DNA from: Buddleja alternifolia
Taxonomy: Eukaryota; Streptophyta; Magnoliopsida; Lamiales; Scrophulariaceae
Assembly (NCBI GenBank): GCA_019426215.1
Contig: CM033403.1
Coordinates: forward strand, 2,929,001-2,993,000
Direction: 5' to 3'
DNA: 64,000 nt
A program made the position numbers and the translations under genes. How positions within the stretch are numbered: the first letter of the stretch is position 1; the number at the start of each line of letters is the position of its first letter. Below, one piece after another: positions 1 to 12,378 of this stretch. The notes under the pieces are model-generated. The model made no database searches. It saw nothing but the letters and a program-made list of their open reading frames with translations, and was not told where the DNA came from.

Positions 1-1477
1 ATTTCGTATTAAAATGGTTTTGGACGCTTGAAAAGTGAACGCTTGACTGCGCGTTTTCTTAGAAATATAGACGCTTAGGTTAAGCGTCTGATGAAGATTG
101 TTTTTAGAGAGTTAACTTAGACTTCAAGATTTGAAGACTTTAACCGAGTGGGTTTAAGCATTCAGTTCTTTAATCAGTGTTAGCACAGCGGAATGATTTT
201 TCTAGTATTCTTTTGAAAGCTTTAGCGTCACCAGAAGTTTCTTAGTTGCTTAGCGTTTGATTGTATTTTACTTAGTCAATTTATGCAATGATATGATATG
301 ATATGATTGACTGAAAAGTAAATAACACAATATTTGTAAGGTTCGTTGGGTGATGTAATCCCAACTACGTCCTTCTTCTCCTTGAACACTTGGAGGCAAT
401 CCACTAAAGTGATTCTCAAAGAATCACACAGAATCTTCTACACAATAGGGAGAGATAGATGTCGAAGACTTGAGCTCCTTGATCACACAGATTTCTGCTC
501 CAAATCACTTCAATCTCCTTGCTTCTTTCACCCAGAAATGATGCAAGTATCCAACTTCGACTTCACACAGATCGCGAGGCTTGGATGGGTTTTTCTAAAG
601 CGGTTTGTTTGATTTTGATGAAGTTCAAACAACTTGGAAATATCTCAGTAGGAAAGTAGTTTCTTCGAAAAGAATTTTTGAGATATTTGTTGACTGTCTC
701 AGGATTGAAGAAAAGCAAAGAGAATGTTTTCTTGAATATTCTGGCTTTTCTGAGAATTTAAGGAATGAGACTTCAATGCAACAGCAATTCGACTTGAAGA
801 TTAATTGTTCTCTATTTGGCTTGTTGTTGAAGTCCTATTTATAGGCATTCTTGGAGAAAGTGTCCGTTTGACACATGCACAGGCGCGTGTCTCTCACTTC
901 CACGAGTGAACAACTTTTGTCCTTTTTCCTGAAAATCTGCTGCACAAAAGTTGGTGCTACAGTCTGAGATAGTTAACAGTCCAATAGGGTGGCTTCTCCG
1001 TACGTCTGAAAGTGCTTATCACATTTAATGCTCTTATCAGCATTTAATGCACTTATCAGCATTTAATGCATTTGAATTAAATATCCGTTGGTACTTAATG
1101 CTTCGAGAATATTTGCATTAAACTCCTTCTGGACTTAGAAATAAATTCAGGTGACATTACTTCTGTCCCATAAGGAAACGCTTGATGTAGCTGGTCAATT
1201 GGACGCTTGGAGATTTTTATCTTCTTTCAGAAATCAGGCGCTTGAGTCTTCGAACTTTACCACTGATAAACTCACTCAGAAATTATCAGACGCTCAGCCT
1301 AAGACTACTTAGCCTAACAATCTAAAGCAAAATAAAACAAAGCCTAATAAGCCTATTACAAAACTAACGCTTCAAGACTTATACAAATTTTCTACTAAAA
1401 TCAAACTTACATATTTTGGGGTCTAACACAAAATCCTAATTGTCATCATCAAAACATCTAACATGAAATTCCTAACA
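1..1477 (-). repeat. 3' LTR of Sirevirus A (partial)
   Basis: It ends at the right with CCTAACA, as the other Sirevirus LTRs here do, and matches 7042-8534 along its length. Roughly the first 100 bases of the LTR (plus-strand left side) lie outside the window. Near position 290 there is a short ATGAT microsatellite. Read in the element's sense, the LTR starts TGTTAGGAATTTC. Confidence 0.9.
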
Positions 1478-1503
1478 CCTTTGAAAGATATGATGCTTTA
1501 TGA

Positions 1504-4500
1504 TTAAGTGTTTAAATCAATCATACATAGTTCACTTCTCAAAGTGAGAAGACATTGTTCGTTTAGCGCTTTGGTGAAGATATCTGCCAGTTGTTTGCCA
1601 GTACCAATGAAATGCATGGAGATATCTTTCTTTTGAACATGGTCACGCAAGAAATGGTAGCGAATGTCAATGTGTTAGTTCTAGAATGAAGGACTGGATT
1701 TTGGGTCATAGCTAAAGCGCTTTGGTTATCACAATGGATTGGGGTAAGACCTAAGATTGTTCCATAATCTCTAAGTTGTTGCCTCATCCAAAGGATTTGT
1801 GCAAAACAGCTTCCAGCGGCTACATACTCTGCCTCAGCGGTAGAAGTCGCTATAGATTGTTGTTTCTTACTATGCCACAAAATCAATCTATCACCTAGAA
1901 ATTGACATGTACCACTAGTACTCTTTCTATCTATTTTGCATCCTGCAAAATCTGGGTCTGAATACCAATTAGTTCAAAAGGAGAGTTCCCTTGGATACCA
2001 TAAGCCCACATTAATTGTGTGCCTTTTAGGTATTTAAAGATCTTCTTGGCAGCAATTAAGTGTGACTCTTTAGGATCAGATTGAAAACGTGCACACATGC
2101 ATACTTAAAACATAATATCAGGTCTACTAGCGGTAGGATAAAGAAGTGATCCAATGATACCTCTATAATTAGAGATATCAATTTTCTTTCCACTTTCATC
2201 TTTATCTAACTTAAGCGTTTGGCTCATTGGAATTTTTGAAGATGATGCATTTTTCATACCAAATTTCTTAATCATATCTCTTGTATATTTAGCTTGATTA
2301 ATAAATATGCCATTAGGGTGTTGTTTAACTTGTAATCCTAAGAACAAAGTTAATTCACCCATCATGCTCATTTCAAATTGATCTTGCATCATTTTTGAAA
2401 ATTTCTCACACAATCGCTTATCAGTAGAACCAAATATAATATCATCAACATATATTTGGACTAAGAGAATATCTTCATTATGGGTAATTTTAAATAACGT
2501 TGTATCAACGCTGCCTTTTGAAAAGCCTTTACCTATAAGGAAGATAGAGAGAGTGTCATACCATGCTCTTGGTGCTTGTTTAAGGCCATAGAGTGCCTTA
2601 TCTAACTTGTAGACCATACTTTTCCCATGGTTGTTGATGAATCCTGGTGGTTGCTCCACATAAACTTCTTCTTGGAGTTTACCATTTAGGAAAACACTCT
2701 TCACATCCATTTGGTACACTGTGAAGTTGTTGAATGCGGCAAACGCTAGGAACATCCGAATCGCTTCCAGACGGACTACGGGGGCATACGTCTCATCAAA
2801 ATCAATACCCTCTTCTTGGCAATAACCCTGAGCGACTAATCTGGCTTTGTTTCTTATAACAATGCCATCTTCATCCATCTTGTTCCTAAAAACCCATCTA
2901 GTCCCAATAACTCCTTGGTGAGTTGGTCTTGGTACTAGCATCCAAACCTTGCTTCTCTCAAATTGGTTAAGCTCTTCTTGCATCGCTTCTATCCAACTTG
3001 AATCATTGAGCACTTCATCCACTTTCTGTGGTTCCATTTGAGATAGAAAACTTGCGATCATGGCCTCATTGATTGTAGCGGCCCTAGTTCTAGCAGGTGC
3101 CTATATCTTCAATTACTAGCTCTGGTGGATGATCTCTAAGCCATTTACGATCTGGTTAGAACAGGTTGAGAGACTCTTGATTATCAATCGCTTGACCCTC
3201 ATTTGTCTCTTGCGAAGTCGCTACATCATTCACAGTTTCAATTTGCTCTTGATGTTCATTCTCTTCATGATCATCAGCGTTTCTGACAATATCATCATTA
3301 GTAACCTCACGAGTAACCTTAGGATTAGACACAAATATCTCATCATCCTCATCATGATCACTATCATCACCAAGATTGATTTGTGACGGTTGTTGGGAAA
3401 GATCTTCAATTCCTACATCATCAGGATTAACCTTACTCGGTTCTTGGTTAGCATCATCAAACACAACATGAATGGATTATTCAACCTTTGATTTGATCTT
3501 ATTTAGGATGCGAAAACTCTTTCCATTCTTGGCATAGTCTAAAAAGATTCCTTCATCCGCTTTAGGATCAAATGTCTTTAGATTTTGGGATCCGTTGTTA
3601 TGAATGAAACATTTAGAACCAAATACATGAAAATACGAAACGTTAGGCTTACGTCCCTTCCACAACTCATATGGAGTCATCTCATGTTGCTTGTTGATCA
3701 TACACCGGTTCTGAGTGTTGCAAGCGGTATTGATAGCTTTGGCCCAAAACCTTTGAGGCAACTTGGATTCTGCTAACATCGTCCTAGCGGCTTCTTTAAG
3801 CTTTCTGTTCCGTCGCTCGGAAACTCCATTCTGTTGAGGTGTTCTAGGCGGAGAATACTCATGAAGTATTCCAAAATCTGTACAAAACTTCTCAACAAAT
3901 TGGTTAGTAAATTCAGTTCTTCTATCGCTTCTAATTCTCGTCACCTTTAAATCTTTCGAGGTTTGTAATTGACGAATTAGCGCTGAGAGCTGGACACTAG
4001 TTTCATCTTTGGTCGCTAGAAATTCTACCCATGTATAACAAGAGAAATCATCAACTATTACTAGTGAATACTTTTTACCACTAACACTCATGATTTGAAT
4101 AAGACCAAACAAATCTAAATGCAACAGTTCAAGAATTCTAGAAGTAGATAGGCATGGTTTCTTCTTAAAAGATGATTTGACTTGTTTACACATTTGACAT
4201 GTATCACATAAGCGATTTTTCTGAAAGGAACCCTTAGGTAATCCTTCTACAAGATTTAGCGATATTAACTGAGAGATTGCCTTAAAGTTGAAGTGATTCA
4301 TTTTTCTATGCCATAACCAACCCAATTTATTTTGACTTTTAGCAACAAAGCATGTGGGGTTGTTATCTATTGTTGAATCACAATCCACTAAATATACATT
4401 GTTTGTTCTTTTTCCTCTTAATTTAGTAGTCTTAGCGTCGTTAACATAGCAACAGTCGCTTGAGAATTTGACTTCAAAGCCTTTATCCCAAAATTGACTA

Positions 4501-4733
4501 ATGCTTAATAAATTATGCTTAAGACCCTCAACATAATATACATCACTTATCATGATGTTTTCCCTAAGCATTATACCTATACCTTTGGTTTTACCTTTGG
4601 AGTTATCACCGAATATAACTTGAGGTCCATTGGTTATACGATAGTTGACCAAGAGATCTTTTGAGCCAGTGATGTGCGTCGACAACCCACTATCAATGTA
4701 CCAAATTGAAGTATCGGTGCTGGCTCTAGGTAC
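1504..4733 (-). pseudogene. pol: Sirevirus A pol polyprotein pseudogene (PR-INT-RT-RNaseH)
   Basis: It would supply the protease, integrase and reverse transcriptase/RNase H for copying and inserting the element. Seen in order: the protease motif IDSG near 4690; the GAG-pre-integrase zinc finger with LWHRKMNH and LCDTC (about 4310-4200); the integrase core with catalytic D in LHLDLFG, D in RSDRRTEF and E in VSERRN (about 4120-3790), where the usual Gly of SDRG is Arg; an acidic linker (3464-3156); RT with YVDD near 2440 (3061-2105); and RNase H with TAEAEY (1886-1563). In-frame stops occur at 3477 and 3156, a frameshift lies near 3100, and more lie in RNase H. The natural stop is taken as TAA at 1506-1504. 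The ORF opens after a TAA just downstream of the gag stop; the codon matching copy E's pol ATG is ATA here. Confidence 0.92.
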
Positions 4734-4752
4734 CTGTATTTAAAGGACAGTT

Positions 4753-6931
4753 CTAATTCTTCATAGGAACCCATGTTTTTTTGGGTCTTTCAATGTTAGT
4801 GACTTTAGTTTGACTTATAACTTTCGGAACCCATATTTGCCTTGTCTTCATTACGGGAAGATTGGCCTTCTTGGGTTTCGGTTTGTGTTGTGTATGCTTT
4901 TTAGGTGTATAGTAATACCCTCGATTGTAATAGTAATCATAATCATCATAGTATCGATAATATGATCTAGATCTTTGAGGATATTGACGCTGGTATTTCC
5001 TTGGAATTGGCTTAGGAGTCGCTGTTGGCAATTGACGTTTAGCGTTTGATTTACTTGTAGATGTTTTATCCTTAGCCTTTTGAGCATTTTGATGAACCTT
5101 CTTCTGTGAATCATTCACTTTCGTCTTCTCCTTCTTGCCTGAGTTGGTATTGACCTTCTCATTTGGCCTCTTACCATTGTCCTTAGGTTCATTCAGCGTT
5201 TGACCAAAGAATACACCTTTTCCTTTGTTGGATGCTGTTACCTTAGATATTTTTTTATTTTTGACCAAATTTATCGCAACCTAAATTGGTCTTTTCACTA
5301 AAAAGTCTGGTTACCTCAATCACATTATCTAACTTTCTTGACGCTTTCGATAATGATGAGACAAGCTGTTCTGATTTGGCAAGTCTAGAGATCAATTCAG
5401 CTTCTCTCTTAACTATTATATCAATATCACTTTTTAATTGAGTAATTTCACTCTCAAGCAATTGATTATTCTCAATGCATTGTTGCTGAACTTGCAACTC
5501 TGCCTTGAGCGTCATTTTATCACTTGTGAGCAATGAAATGATATCAAAGTGATTTTGATATATCTTGGCGGCATCTTGACAATCTTTGTAATACTCAGTT
5601 ACTTTGTCAAGTAATTCATCATAAGAAAGAGGATGAGATAATTCAGTGTTTACGTTAGATAGCGAGTCATCAGACGCTTTTTCATCTCTTGCCATAAGAC
5701 AAATTAACGCTGAGTCGCTTGTTGGCTCATCATTACTGCTTTCATCTGATTATTCCAAATCCTCTTCAGGTGCGGAGAATGGTTTAGATTCCGCTAGCAA
5801 ACCTTGTTGGCGAAGGTTGCTCCTGAATTGGTTTCTATCCACATAGTTTTGCCTTGTGGGCTTAGATACATTCGGATAAGGGCAATTTACTTGGTAGTGC
5901 TCTGGTTTCGTGCAATTGTAACACAAATTAGTTTTCATTTTCTGTTCAGTTGTTAATCGCTTGGAAACTGCTGGCGCTGAAACATTCTGTATTGGAGACG
6001 GAGGCGCTTGGTATTGAACTGGTGCTGGAGGATGAGGAGCAAAATACACTGGTGCTTGATACTGCGGCGCTGGTGCAGGGAGAGGGGTTTGAAATGAAGT
6101 TTGTCCAGAAGAGTTTCTCTTTTCATTTCTTAGAAATTTCTTAACCAACAAAGCCAGTTCCTTTTCCTCATTCGATTCTGTTGCTTTCACCTCACTAACT
6201 GACTTTCCCTTGTTTTTAGTAGTAGCTATCAGGGCTCCTGATTCAGTCGCTGATGTAGAAGTCGTTGTGTCGCTGACTTCTCCTAGTTCAAACTCAAATG
6301 CCTTTAACTCTGAAAACACATGTTCTGGAGTTAGAGTTTCCAACGTTTGTGATTCTTTCATGGAAACCGTCTTAATCAAATACTTGCTTGGAAGACTTCC
6401 GTATATCTTGTTGACCATTTCCTTGTTAGTCAACTCCTTGTCTAGTGACTCTAACTCTGTAATGAGCAAAGTGAATCTTGCGTCCAAATGTTCTAGCGTC
6501 TCGTTGTTCTACATCTTAAAATGCTCAAATCTTTTGGCTATGGAGAGCTTGTTCTCCTTCATCTGTGCTGAAGCTTCGTACACGATAGCCAACTTATCCC
6601 ATATCTCTTTTGAAGTCTTACATTGCTTGATCTTGTTGAACAATGCATTATTGTCTCCTAACGCTGAGTATAGAGCTCTTCGTCCAACATAATCTAGATT
6701 CGCTCTTTTCTGATCTTCTGGCGTCCATTCTAACTTGGGCTTCTCGACATAACCATCTGGAGTAGCCTCAGTTGCTCCAGGGGCTCGAGTTACAACTTTC
6801 ATGATGTGAATGGGGCCATCTGTAATTACATCACACATCTCATTATCACATGAAAATAAGTATGCAAATGCTCTAAGTTTCCATGAATCATAGTTTGATT
6901 CAACCAGTTTAGGCATCTTCTTAAAAGCCAT
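4753..6931 (-). pseudogene. gag: Sirevirus A gag pseudogene
   Basis: Gag is the capsid/nucleocapsid precursor that forms the particle around the element RNA. The start at 6931 gives MAFKKMPKLVESNYDSW, the gag N-terminus shared by all copies here. A UBN2-type gag domain fills about 6930-6250. A Pro/Gln-rich segment follows, then one CCHC zinc knuckle (CYNCTKPEHYQVNC) near 5920-5880. A predicted coiled coil rich in Leu, Lys and Glu lies at about 5650-5310, and a basic Tyr/Asp-rich tail ends in TAG at 4755-4753. In-frame stops lie near 6509 and 5750, and a frameshift near 5260 separates the coiled coil from the tail. The length, about 720 codons, is typical of the long Sirevirus gag. Confidence 0.92.
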
Positions 6932-7027
6932 GATATGAGATTTAAAAAGAAATAAAGCGACTAAGTTTAGAAAAATGGATCTAAACAAGCAGTTACGCTC
7001 AGAAACACTTAGGTTTCTACCTCAACC

Positions 7028-7039
7028 GCTCTGGTACCA
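7028..7039 (-). other. Primer-binding site of Sirevirus A
   Basis: Minus-strand TGGTACCAGAGC lies 2 bases inside the 5' LTR. It differs by one base from TGGTATCAGAGC, the initiator-Met tRNA primer site of most plant copia elements, which copy E carries unchanged. Confidence 0.85.
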
Positions 7040-7041
7040 CT

Positions 7042-8534
7042 TGATGGTCCTAAGTGGCATACGCAAGGGTCTGTAAGGGGGGAGGGGGGTTGAATAGACC
7101 CTGAAGTCTTTTTTGACTTCAAAAATTTTGTATCATTTTTTAAAGATTTGACACTTAGAGAGAGCTGAGCGCTAGGTTAGGCGCTACAGTAACGATAACT
7201 TAGACTTAGTGATTTTAGCAATTTACCAAAATAGGGTAATGCTTAGATCGCTTAATCAGGATTAGCACAACGGAAATGATTTTAAAGCTTTAGCGTTCAT
7301 TTTCGTCAAATAGTCGCTTAACCGTTTTACTTGTCTTTTTCAGAATAAATGATAGAATATAAAGTAAGACAGTAAATAACACAAGAATTTGCAAGGTTCA
7401 CTAGGTGGTGTAATCCCAGCTACGTCCTTCTTCTCCTTGAACACTTGGAGGAATTCCACTAAATTGATTATCGAAGGATCACCTAGAGGCTTCTACAAAA
7501 TAGAAGAGGGAATGATGATCCTGGGCTCCTTGATCACACAGACTTCAGCACCAATGAAGATCTTCACCAACAAGCCTCTCTCACTCAGAAATACTGCTTG
7601 TAGAGTCAACAACTTCTTCACACAGACAGAGGAGGTTGAGAATTTTATCACTGGTTTGTTTGATTTTAGAAAGTTCAAACAACTTAGGATATCTCAATAA
7701 TAGTGTATGGTTCTTCTTTGAAGATGTTTGAGATATCTATGACTGTCTAGAATGTATGTAAAAACCTTGGAAGGAATTTTGGCTATGGGGTTTCTAAGCT
7801 TTTCGTGAGATAGTATTTCAGCAAAGTTTTGACCCTCTTGTGTATGTACATTTATTTTTGGGGTTTATTGAAGGGTACTATTTATAGGGTTTCTTATGAT
7901 TTGTTCGTTGGACACATGTGAGCGCGTATACCTCACGCAGCGCGTTAAATAGTCCCATTCTGACATTTCTGAAATTCTGTTGGTTCCGATTGGACAGGAG
8001 CAGGTTTTGATCTCTGAAATCTGACAATCTAGTCAAACGGTGGCTTGTCCACAAGTCATAATAGCTTATCACATTTAATACACTTATCAGACATTTAATG
8101 CATTTGAATTTATTTGCCGTTGGAAATAAATGTCCGTTGATGATTGCATTTAAGTCCTTCATGACTTGAGAATTTATTTCAGGTGAATCTGATCCTTGAT
8201 CGCTTAAGTGTTTTGAGCGCTTGATTCATAAATCCTGAAACAGCCCTTTAGCGTTTGACAGACGCAAAGAACAAATCTTCATCTTCACTTGACTTCAGAC
8301 ACTGATTTTCAACTTCATCTCTAATAGACTCACCTAGAATTCTACTAGCGACTTGGTATCCAATACTTAGTCTAAAATCTACAAAGATAAAACTTACAAG
8401 CCTGACAAAATTTACAAACATTTAAACGCTTATACAATTGTTCTATGAAAACATAAAGCTACATTATTTTTGGGGTCTAACATAAAATCCTATCTTGTCA
8501 TCATCAAAACATCTAACATGAAATTTTCTAACAG
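7042..8534 (-). repeat. 5' LTR of Sirevirus A
   Basis: This is a 1493-bp LTR. In plus orientation it opens TGATGGTCC (TGTTGGTCC in the other copies) and closes CTAACA, next to the primer-binding site at 7028-7039. It is homologous to 1-1477 and to the LTRs of D, E and H. Confidence 0.9.
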
Positions 8535-8551
8535 AGTGATTTTATTTTCTT

Positions 8552-9903
8552 GTAGCAAAAGTGCGTAGAGAGAATTGTGCATGGCTAGGTTTTTATTAAG
8601 TAATATAAATCTATCACACAACTAAAACATACGACCTCAAAGGCCCATGTGGGCCATCCACTATGGCTGATCCACACGACCATGGTGCACCCTAGTGGTG
8701 CACCAATTTCGAGTCCAAGACTCGTTTTCATCTATTTAAATATTTTTATCCAATAAATAATTAATTAATTAATTAGATAAATTAATTAATTGTCTTCTCC
8801 AGAAAACTAATTAATTAATATTATAATTAAATTAATTAATTCATCTAGTGAATAAATTAAATTAATTATCTCACTTCTTTATTCCATAAATAATTGAAGT
8901 ATCCAATACTTAAAATGCTGCTACATGATTAACTCCACAATTTCCATTTTGATTTTTCTTTTTAAGCGCGACTCTTTAGCTTTGTTTATTTCTGGCAATG
9001 GAAGGAAACCAAAAGACACGAGTAACACCTAACTAGTCTCATGGTCCACATTGTATTCCAGATAAAACAAATGATTGGAGGAATCTTAACATTTTCTATT
9101 GTGAATATTATATGAGTATAAACTCTTCGGTCTATATTCTAGGTATGAGTCATGGTGACATCAAACTAATACACTTGACTATATGATTGAATAATAATAA
9201 GTTGAGATCAAGAAGCTCTCTTTGTTTCTAACACAGGCAGCTCTAATGCTTCGGTCACTGGTTTATGATCACACTTAATTATTATGGCATAAGAAACTAG
9301 CTCGTTCACTTACAAGAGAACAAATCCTCTCTTGGCTATCAGTTAAGACTATTACTTGTCCATCAAGGTTTCACTTCGAGGCCGGCCCCACCAACGGATA
9401 AATTGAGACTAACTACCCTACTGACATGCCTGACGGCATAAGCATATCTTCAACATGACACCTCAGGTCGAAGGTTCAAGCATACCTATCACAACTAATC
9501 AATTTTGTCATTGAATGTCAAAGAGTGCAAACTTATATGACAAAATCGATGTGAGTCGTGTCTGAGTGCACTGAACCCATTAGTGCTCTGGCAAATTTCG
9601 TGTCAAAACCTATATTATACAAGTCTCGATGAGTCTCAATTCCTAATTGAGTTTCTATGAGTTGCGAACTTATTAAGTATACAAGTGTTGGACTCTTCCA
9701 GTGCCTATTTCCTTATCTCATAATGAATGAAAAGTCTACTCTTATATACATGGACTTAACGTTGTATACTAGACATGAATGCCTATAAAATTTAGCTAAA
9801 ACAACTGAAGGTGCCTTTTATTATAAATGAAGTGTCCACAATTACATCATAAAAGCCCTACACTAGACTTTCCTCTACAGCATTCGAGGACATAATCCCA
9901 ACA
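8552..9903 (-). repeat. Probable solo copia LTR
   Basis: Minus-strand reading starts TGTTGGGATTATG at 9903 and runs to a possible end GCTACA at 8552. No coding region, primer-binding site or polypurine tract adjoins it. The sequences on either side (AGTGATTT at 8536-8543 and TTAAGATTG from 9904) match adjacent stretches of the 3' LTR at 11313-11816. This suggests it landed in the 5' LTR of the element at 9904-11816. The five-base flanks TTTCT and TTAAG do not match, so the left end and the solo-LTR reading are uncertain. AT-rich runs of AATTAATT lie at 8755-8870. Confidence 0.55.
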
Positions 9904-10131
9904 TTAAGATTGTATTTCCAATTTTGTTTAGGGTTTTTACTCACTCTGATATTTAAATAGTAGAACTCAACTTTTAGTAGTTTTGAATCACTTTGAAAAG
10001 TTAATACGATCAAGTTGGAAGATAGTTATTTCCCTTGATTGGATTTCCACCAAGAAAAATTATTGTCTCTTTTTTGCTTTGAGTTTTCTCTTTGTATTCT
10101 TAGTTTCCCGAGTCTTTCAATGTTCCTCACA
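9904..10131 (+). repeat. 5' LTR fragment of the second copia lineage
   Basis: It aligns with the last 240 or so bases of the 3' LTR at 11313-11816 and ends TTCCTCACA, against TTCCTAACA in the 3' copy. The primer-binding site follows two bases later. Confidence 0.85.
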
Positions 10132-10133
10132 AT

Positions 10134-10146
10134 TGGTATCAAAGCC
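10134..10146 (+). other. Primer-binding site
   Basis: TGGTATCAAAGCC starts two bases after the 5' LTR. It is the initiator-Met tRNA type of primer site in a form common in copia elements. Confidence 0.85.
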
Positions 10147-10231
10147 TAGGTTTTAGATTTGGGAGATGTTTGAGATCTAGATCGAAGGGTAAGTGCTTAG
10201 CTGTAGCTTGAGAATGTTTTGAGTGGGATCA

Positions 10232-11060
10232 ATGGCTTGTGATAAGGAAAAATTTAAGATTGATAGGTTTGATGATAGGGATTTTGGGTTTTAACAATTT
10301 AGATTGAGAATTATCTGTATTAGAAAACACTGCACGAACCTTTATTAGGAAAGAAGGTGGAGAAGATAATGGAAGATGATTGGGGATTAGGCGTTACTAG
10401 ATCATCAAGCTTTGGGTGTGATTTAATTGACGCTGGCGAGGAATATTGCTTTTAATATTATCAACTAGAATGCTACAACGGGTCTGATGCATGCGCTATC
10501 AAATATGTACGATAAGTTATCCACCTCAAACAAATTATATTTAATGCGTAGGTTGTTTAATTTAAGGATGGGTATGGGTGGTTTTGTGACAAACCACATC
10601 AATGAGTTTAACGTGATTTTTACTCATCTGAGTTTTATTGAAATCACGTTTAACGAAGAGATTCAGGCTTTGATTGTGCTGTCATCTCTGCATGATAGTT
10701 GCAGTGCTATTGACTAGGGTAAGTAGATCATCTTAGGACAACACCTTGAAACTTCAAGAAATAAGGGATATGATTCTGAGCGAGGAGATTCACAAGAGAG
10801 AATCAGGGGAACTTATGGAAGGAGCCTTAAGTTTATGTGGAAGAAGTAATCAACATGGTCACGGGGAAAAATACAAGGAGAATATAAATTGTTTTAATTG
10901 AGGAAAACACGGGAACTACCAGAATTGGTGCAAGCAGTAGAAGAAAGATGAGAAGAAAAAGCAGGACCAGGGATCAGCAAACGCAGTGGTAGAATAGACT
11001 GCTGATTGTTTGGTACGTTGTACCGATTGATCCAATGGATACTTGGATTTTGGACTCAGG
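10232..11060 (+). pseudogene. gag: Copia gag remnant with protease scrap
   Basis: It begins ATG GCT TGT GAT. After several stops it carries a clear UBN2 gag segment at 10487-10717, with FNLRMGMGGFVTNHINEF and LSSLHDS. A decayed zinc-knuckle region (about 10890-10930) follows, then the protease motif DTWILDSGA at about 11036-11065. Everything downstream of the protease has gone. The segment is in several frames with many stops, so no product is expected. It belongs to a different copia lineage from the Sirevirus gags, whose N-terminal sequences differ completely. Confidence 0.75.
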
Positions 11061-11312
11061 AGCTAAGTTTTTGGTATGTTTAGTGGCTTGGGGTTCAAGA
11101 GAGGAAACATAATACACGGTTAAAAAGAAGAGAGAATTCATTAAGTGGGGTCACTAGAGGCGGGCGAATTGATAAGGCATGGAGATACCTAAATTAATCT
11201 CCATTGAGTTTGGGGATATTCCAAATAGATCAGGATTTCACTTGAAAGAACTGAAGATGTTTGTTTTGTGTTGAGTTTGAGTTATTTTCTGATCAGTCTC
11301 CAAGTGGGAGAT

Positions 11313-11816
11313 TGTTGAATTTAGTGGAGTTAGATCATAAGGGATCGAAAGGAGAGCCAAAAACGGAGCCAAGAGGGTCGCAAAAAGGTCGAAGAAAAGA
11401 GATGGAGCCACGACAGGCGTTTTTGGCGCTGCAACACTGGTTGGTAGTAGCTTGTACTTGCTATAGCTCGAGTTTGTCGAGAATTTTTGGCGACCTAGGC
11501 TTTTGTTGCATATTTTGAGTCATATTTTGTTTGGAATTGTTTCCTAATTGATATGATTCATTCCCTAGTGATTTAGGATTGTATTTCCTAGCCTATCTAG
11601 GATTTTGACTCACTTTGCTATTTAAATACTATTGCTCAACTTATAATAGTTTTGAATCACTATGAAAATTTAATACGATTTAACTGGAAGGTGGTTTTTT
11701 TCGATCCCTTGATTGAGTTTCCATTAAGAAAAATCATTCTCTTTTTTGCTTTGCGCTTTCCTATTGTGTTCTTAATTTCTCAAGTTATTCACCATTGAGT
11801 CGTTGTGTTCCTAACA
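11313..11816 (+). repeat. 3' LTR of the second copia lineage
   Basis: This LTR is 504 bp, TGTTGAATT to CTAACA. It is preceded by a purine-rich tract, CAAGTGGGAGAT, that serves as polypurine tract. Its last 240 bases match 9904-10131. Confidence 0.85.
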
Positions 11817-12342
11817 ATATCCATAATTTTGGTTTCGTTTCTAGAGGAAATATGAAAATTTTATATGAAACTCTGGAGATCTGTAATTAACACAGTTATG
11901 CATGTCTTACATTAATAATATTGTGTATATTATGTATATATAATGAGTTTAGTTAATTAGCATGAGTAAAATTTGTTCCAAAAAAATAAAATAAGTAGAA
12001 TTTGGTAGTAAAAAAAATGATTAAATCTTATGAAACTTTCCTAAAGCAAAACACATATTATTTTAATATTAATGGAGTCAAAATCGTTATAATTGGTTTT
12101 TCCTACCTCCACTTATTCTTTTCTTTTTCAAAAACCACCAAAGGTGGGGGAGGAGGGTGTTATGAAAGCATTGACCTACCAAAGTGTAGATTAACTTTCA
12201 AGGACCAAAACTTACAAGAAAAGGGGATTCAAAAGTACCCCATATATACAAGTAAACCAACCTAGCCACAAAAGAACAAATTACCCATCTAAATTAAGAA
12301 CTAATAGTTCATTCCTAGGGGTCAAAACAATCTTACTAAGAC

Positions 12343-12378
<36 letters not shown>

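Larger units (their letters stand above)
1..8534 (-). mobile_element. Sirevirus-type Ty1/copia retrotransposon copy A, left end outside window
   Basis: Read on the minus strand the order is 5' LTR (7042-8534), primer-binding site, gag, pol and 3' LTR (1-1477, cut by the window edge). That order, LTRs of about 1.5 kb, a long gag with zinc knuckle and coiled coil, and the copia order PR-INT-RT-RNaseH identify a Sirevirus-like element. Only about 27 bp separate the pol stop from the 3' LTR. The polypurine tract and the post-pol ORF found in copies E and H are missing, so this copy has an internal deletion. The bases GAGTG at 8535-8539 would be one half of the target duplication; its partner lies left of the window. 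Coding regions are broken by several stops and frameshifts. Confidence 0.93.
9904..11816 (+). mobile_element. Gutted Ty1/copia element of a second lineage
   Basis: It consists of a 5' LTR piece (9904-10131), a primer-binding site, gag remains, a protease scrap and a 504-bp 3' LTR. Integrase, RT and RNase H are absent. The first part of the 5' LTR appears to lie beyond Sirevirus A, outside the window: bases 8535-8543 fit the expected continuation after A's insertion point. It is unrelated in sequence to the Sirevirus copies. Confidence 0.8.

Noticed and set aside
8547..9908. Five-base duplication around the solo LTR
   Set aside because: TTTCT and TTAAG differ. A TTAAG does occur at 8597, but it would give an LTR without the usual TG start.
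12346..12375. AT dinucleotide run as a possible regulatory signal
   Set aside because: Simple microsatellite; similar runs at 18979-18999 and 51566-51582 have no linked feature.
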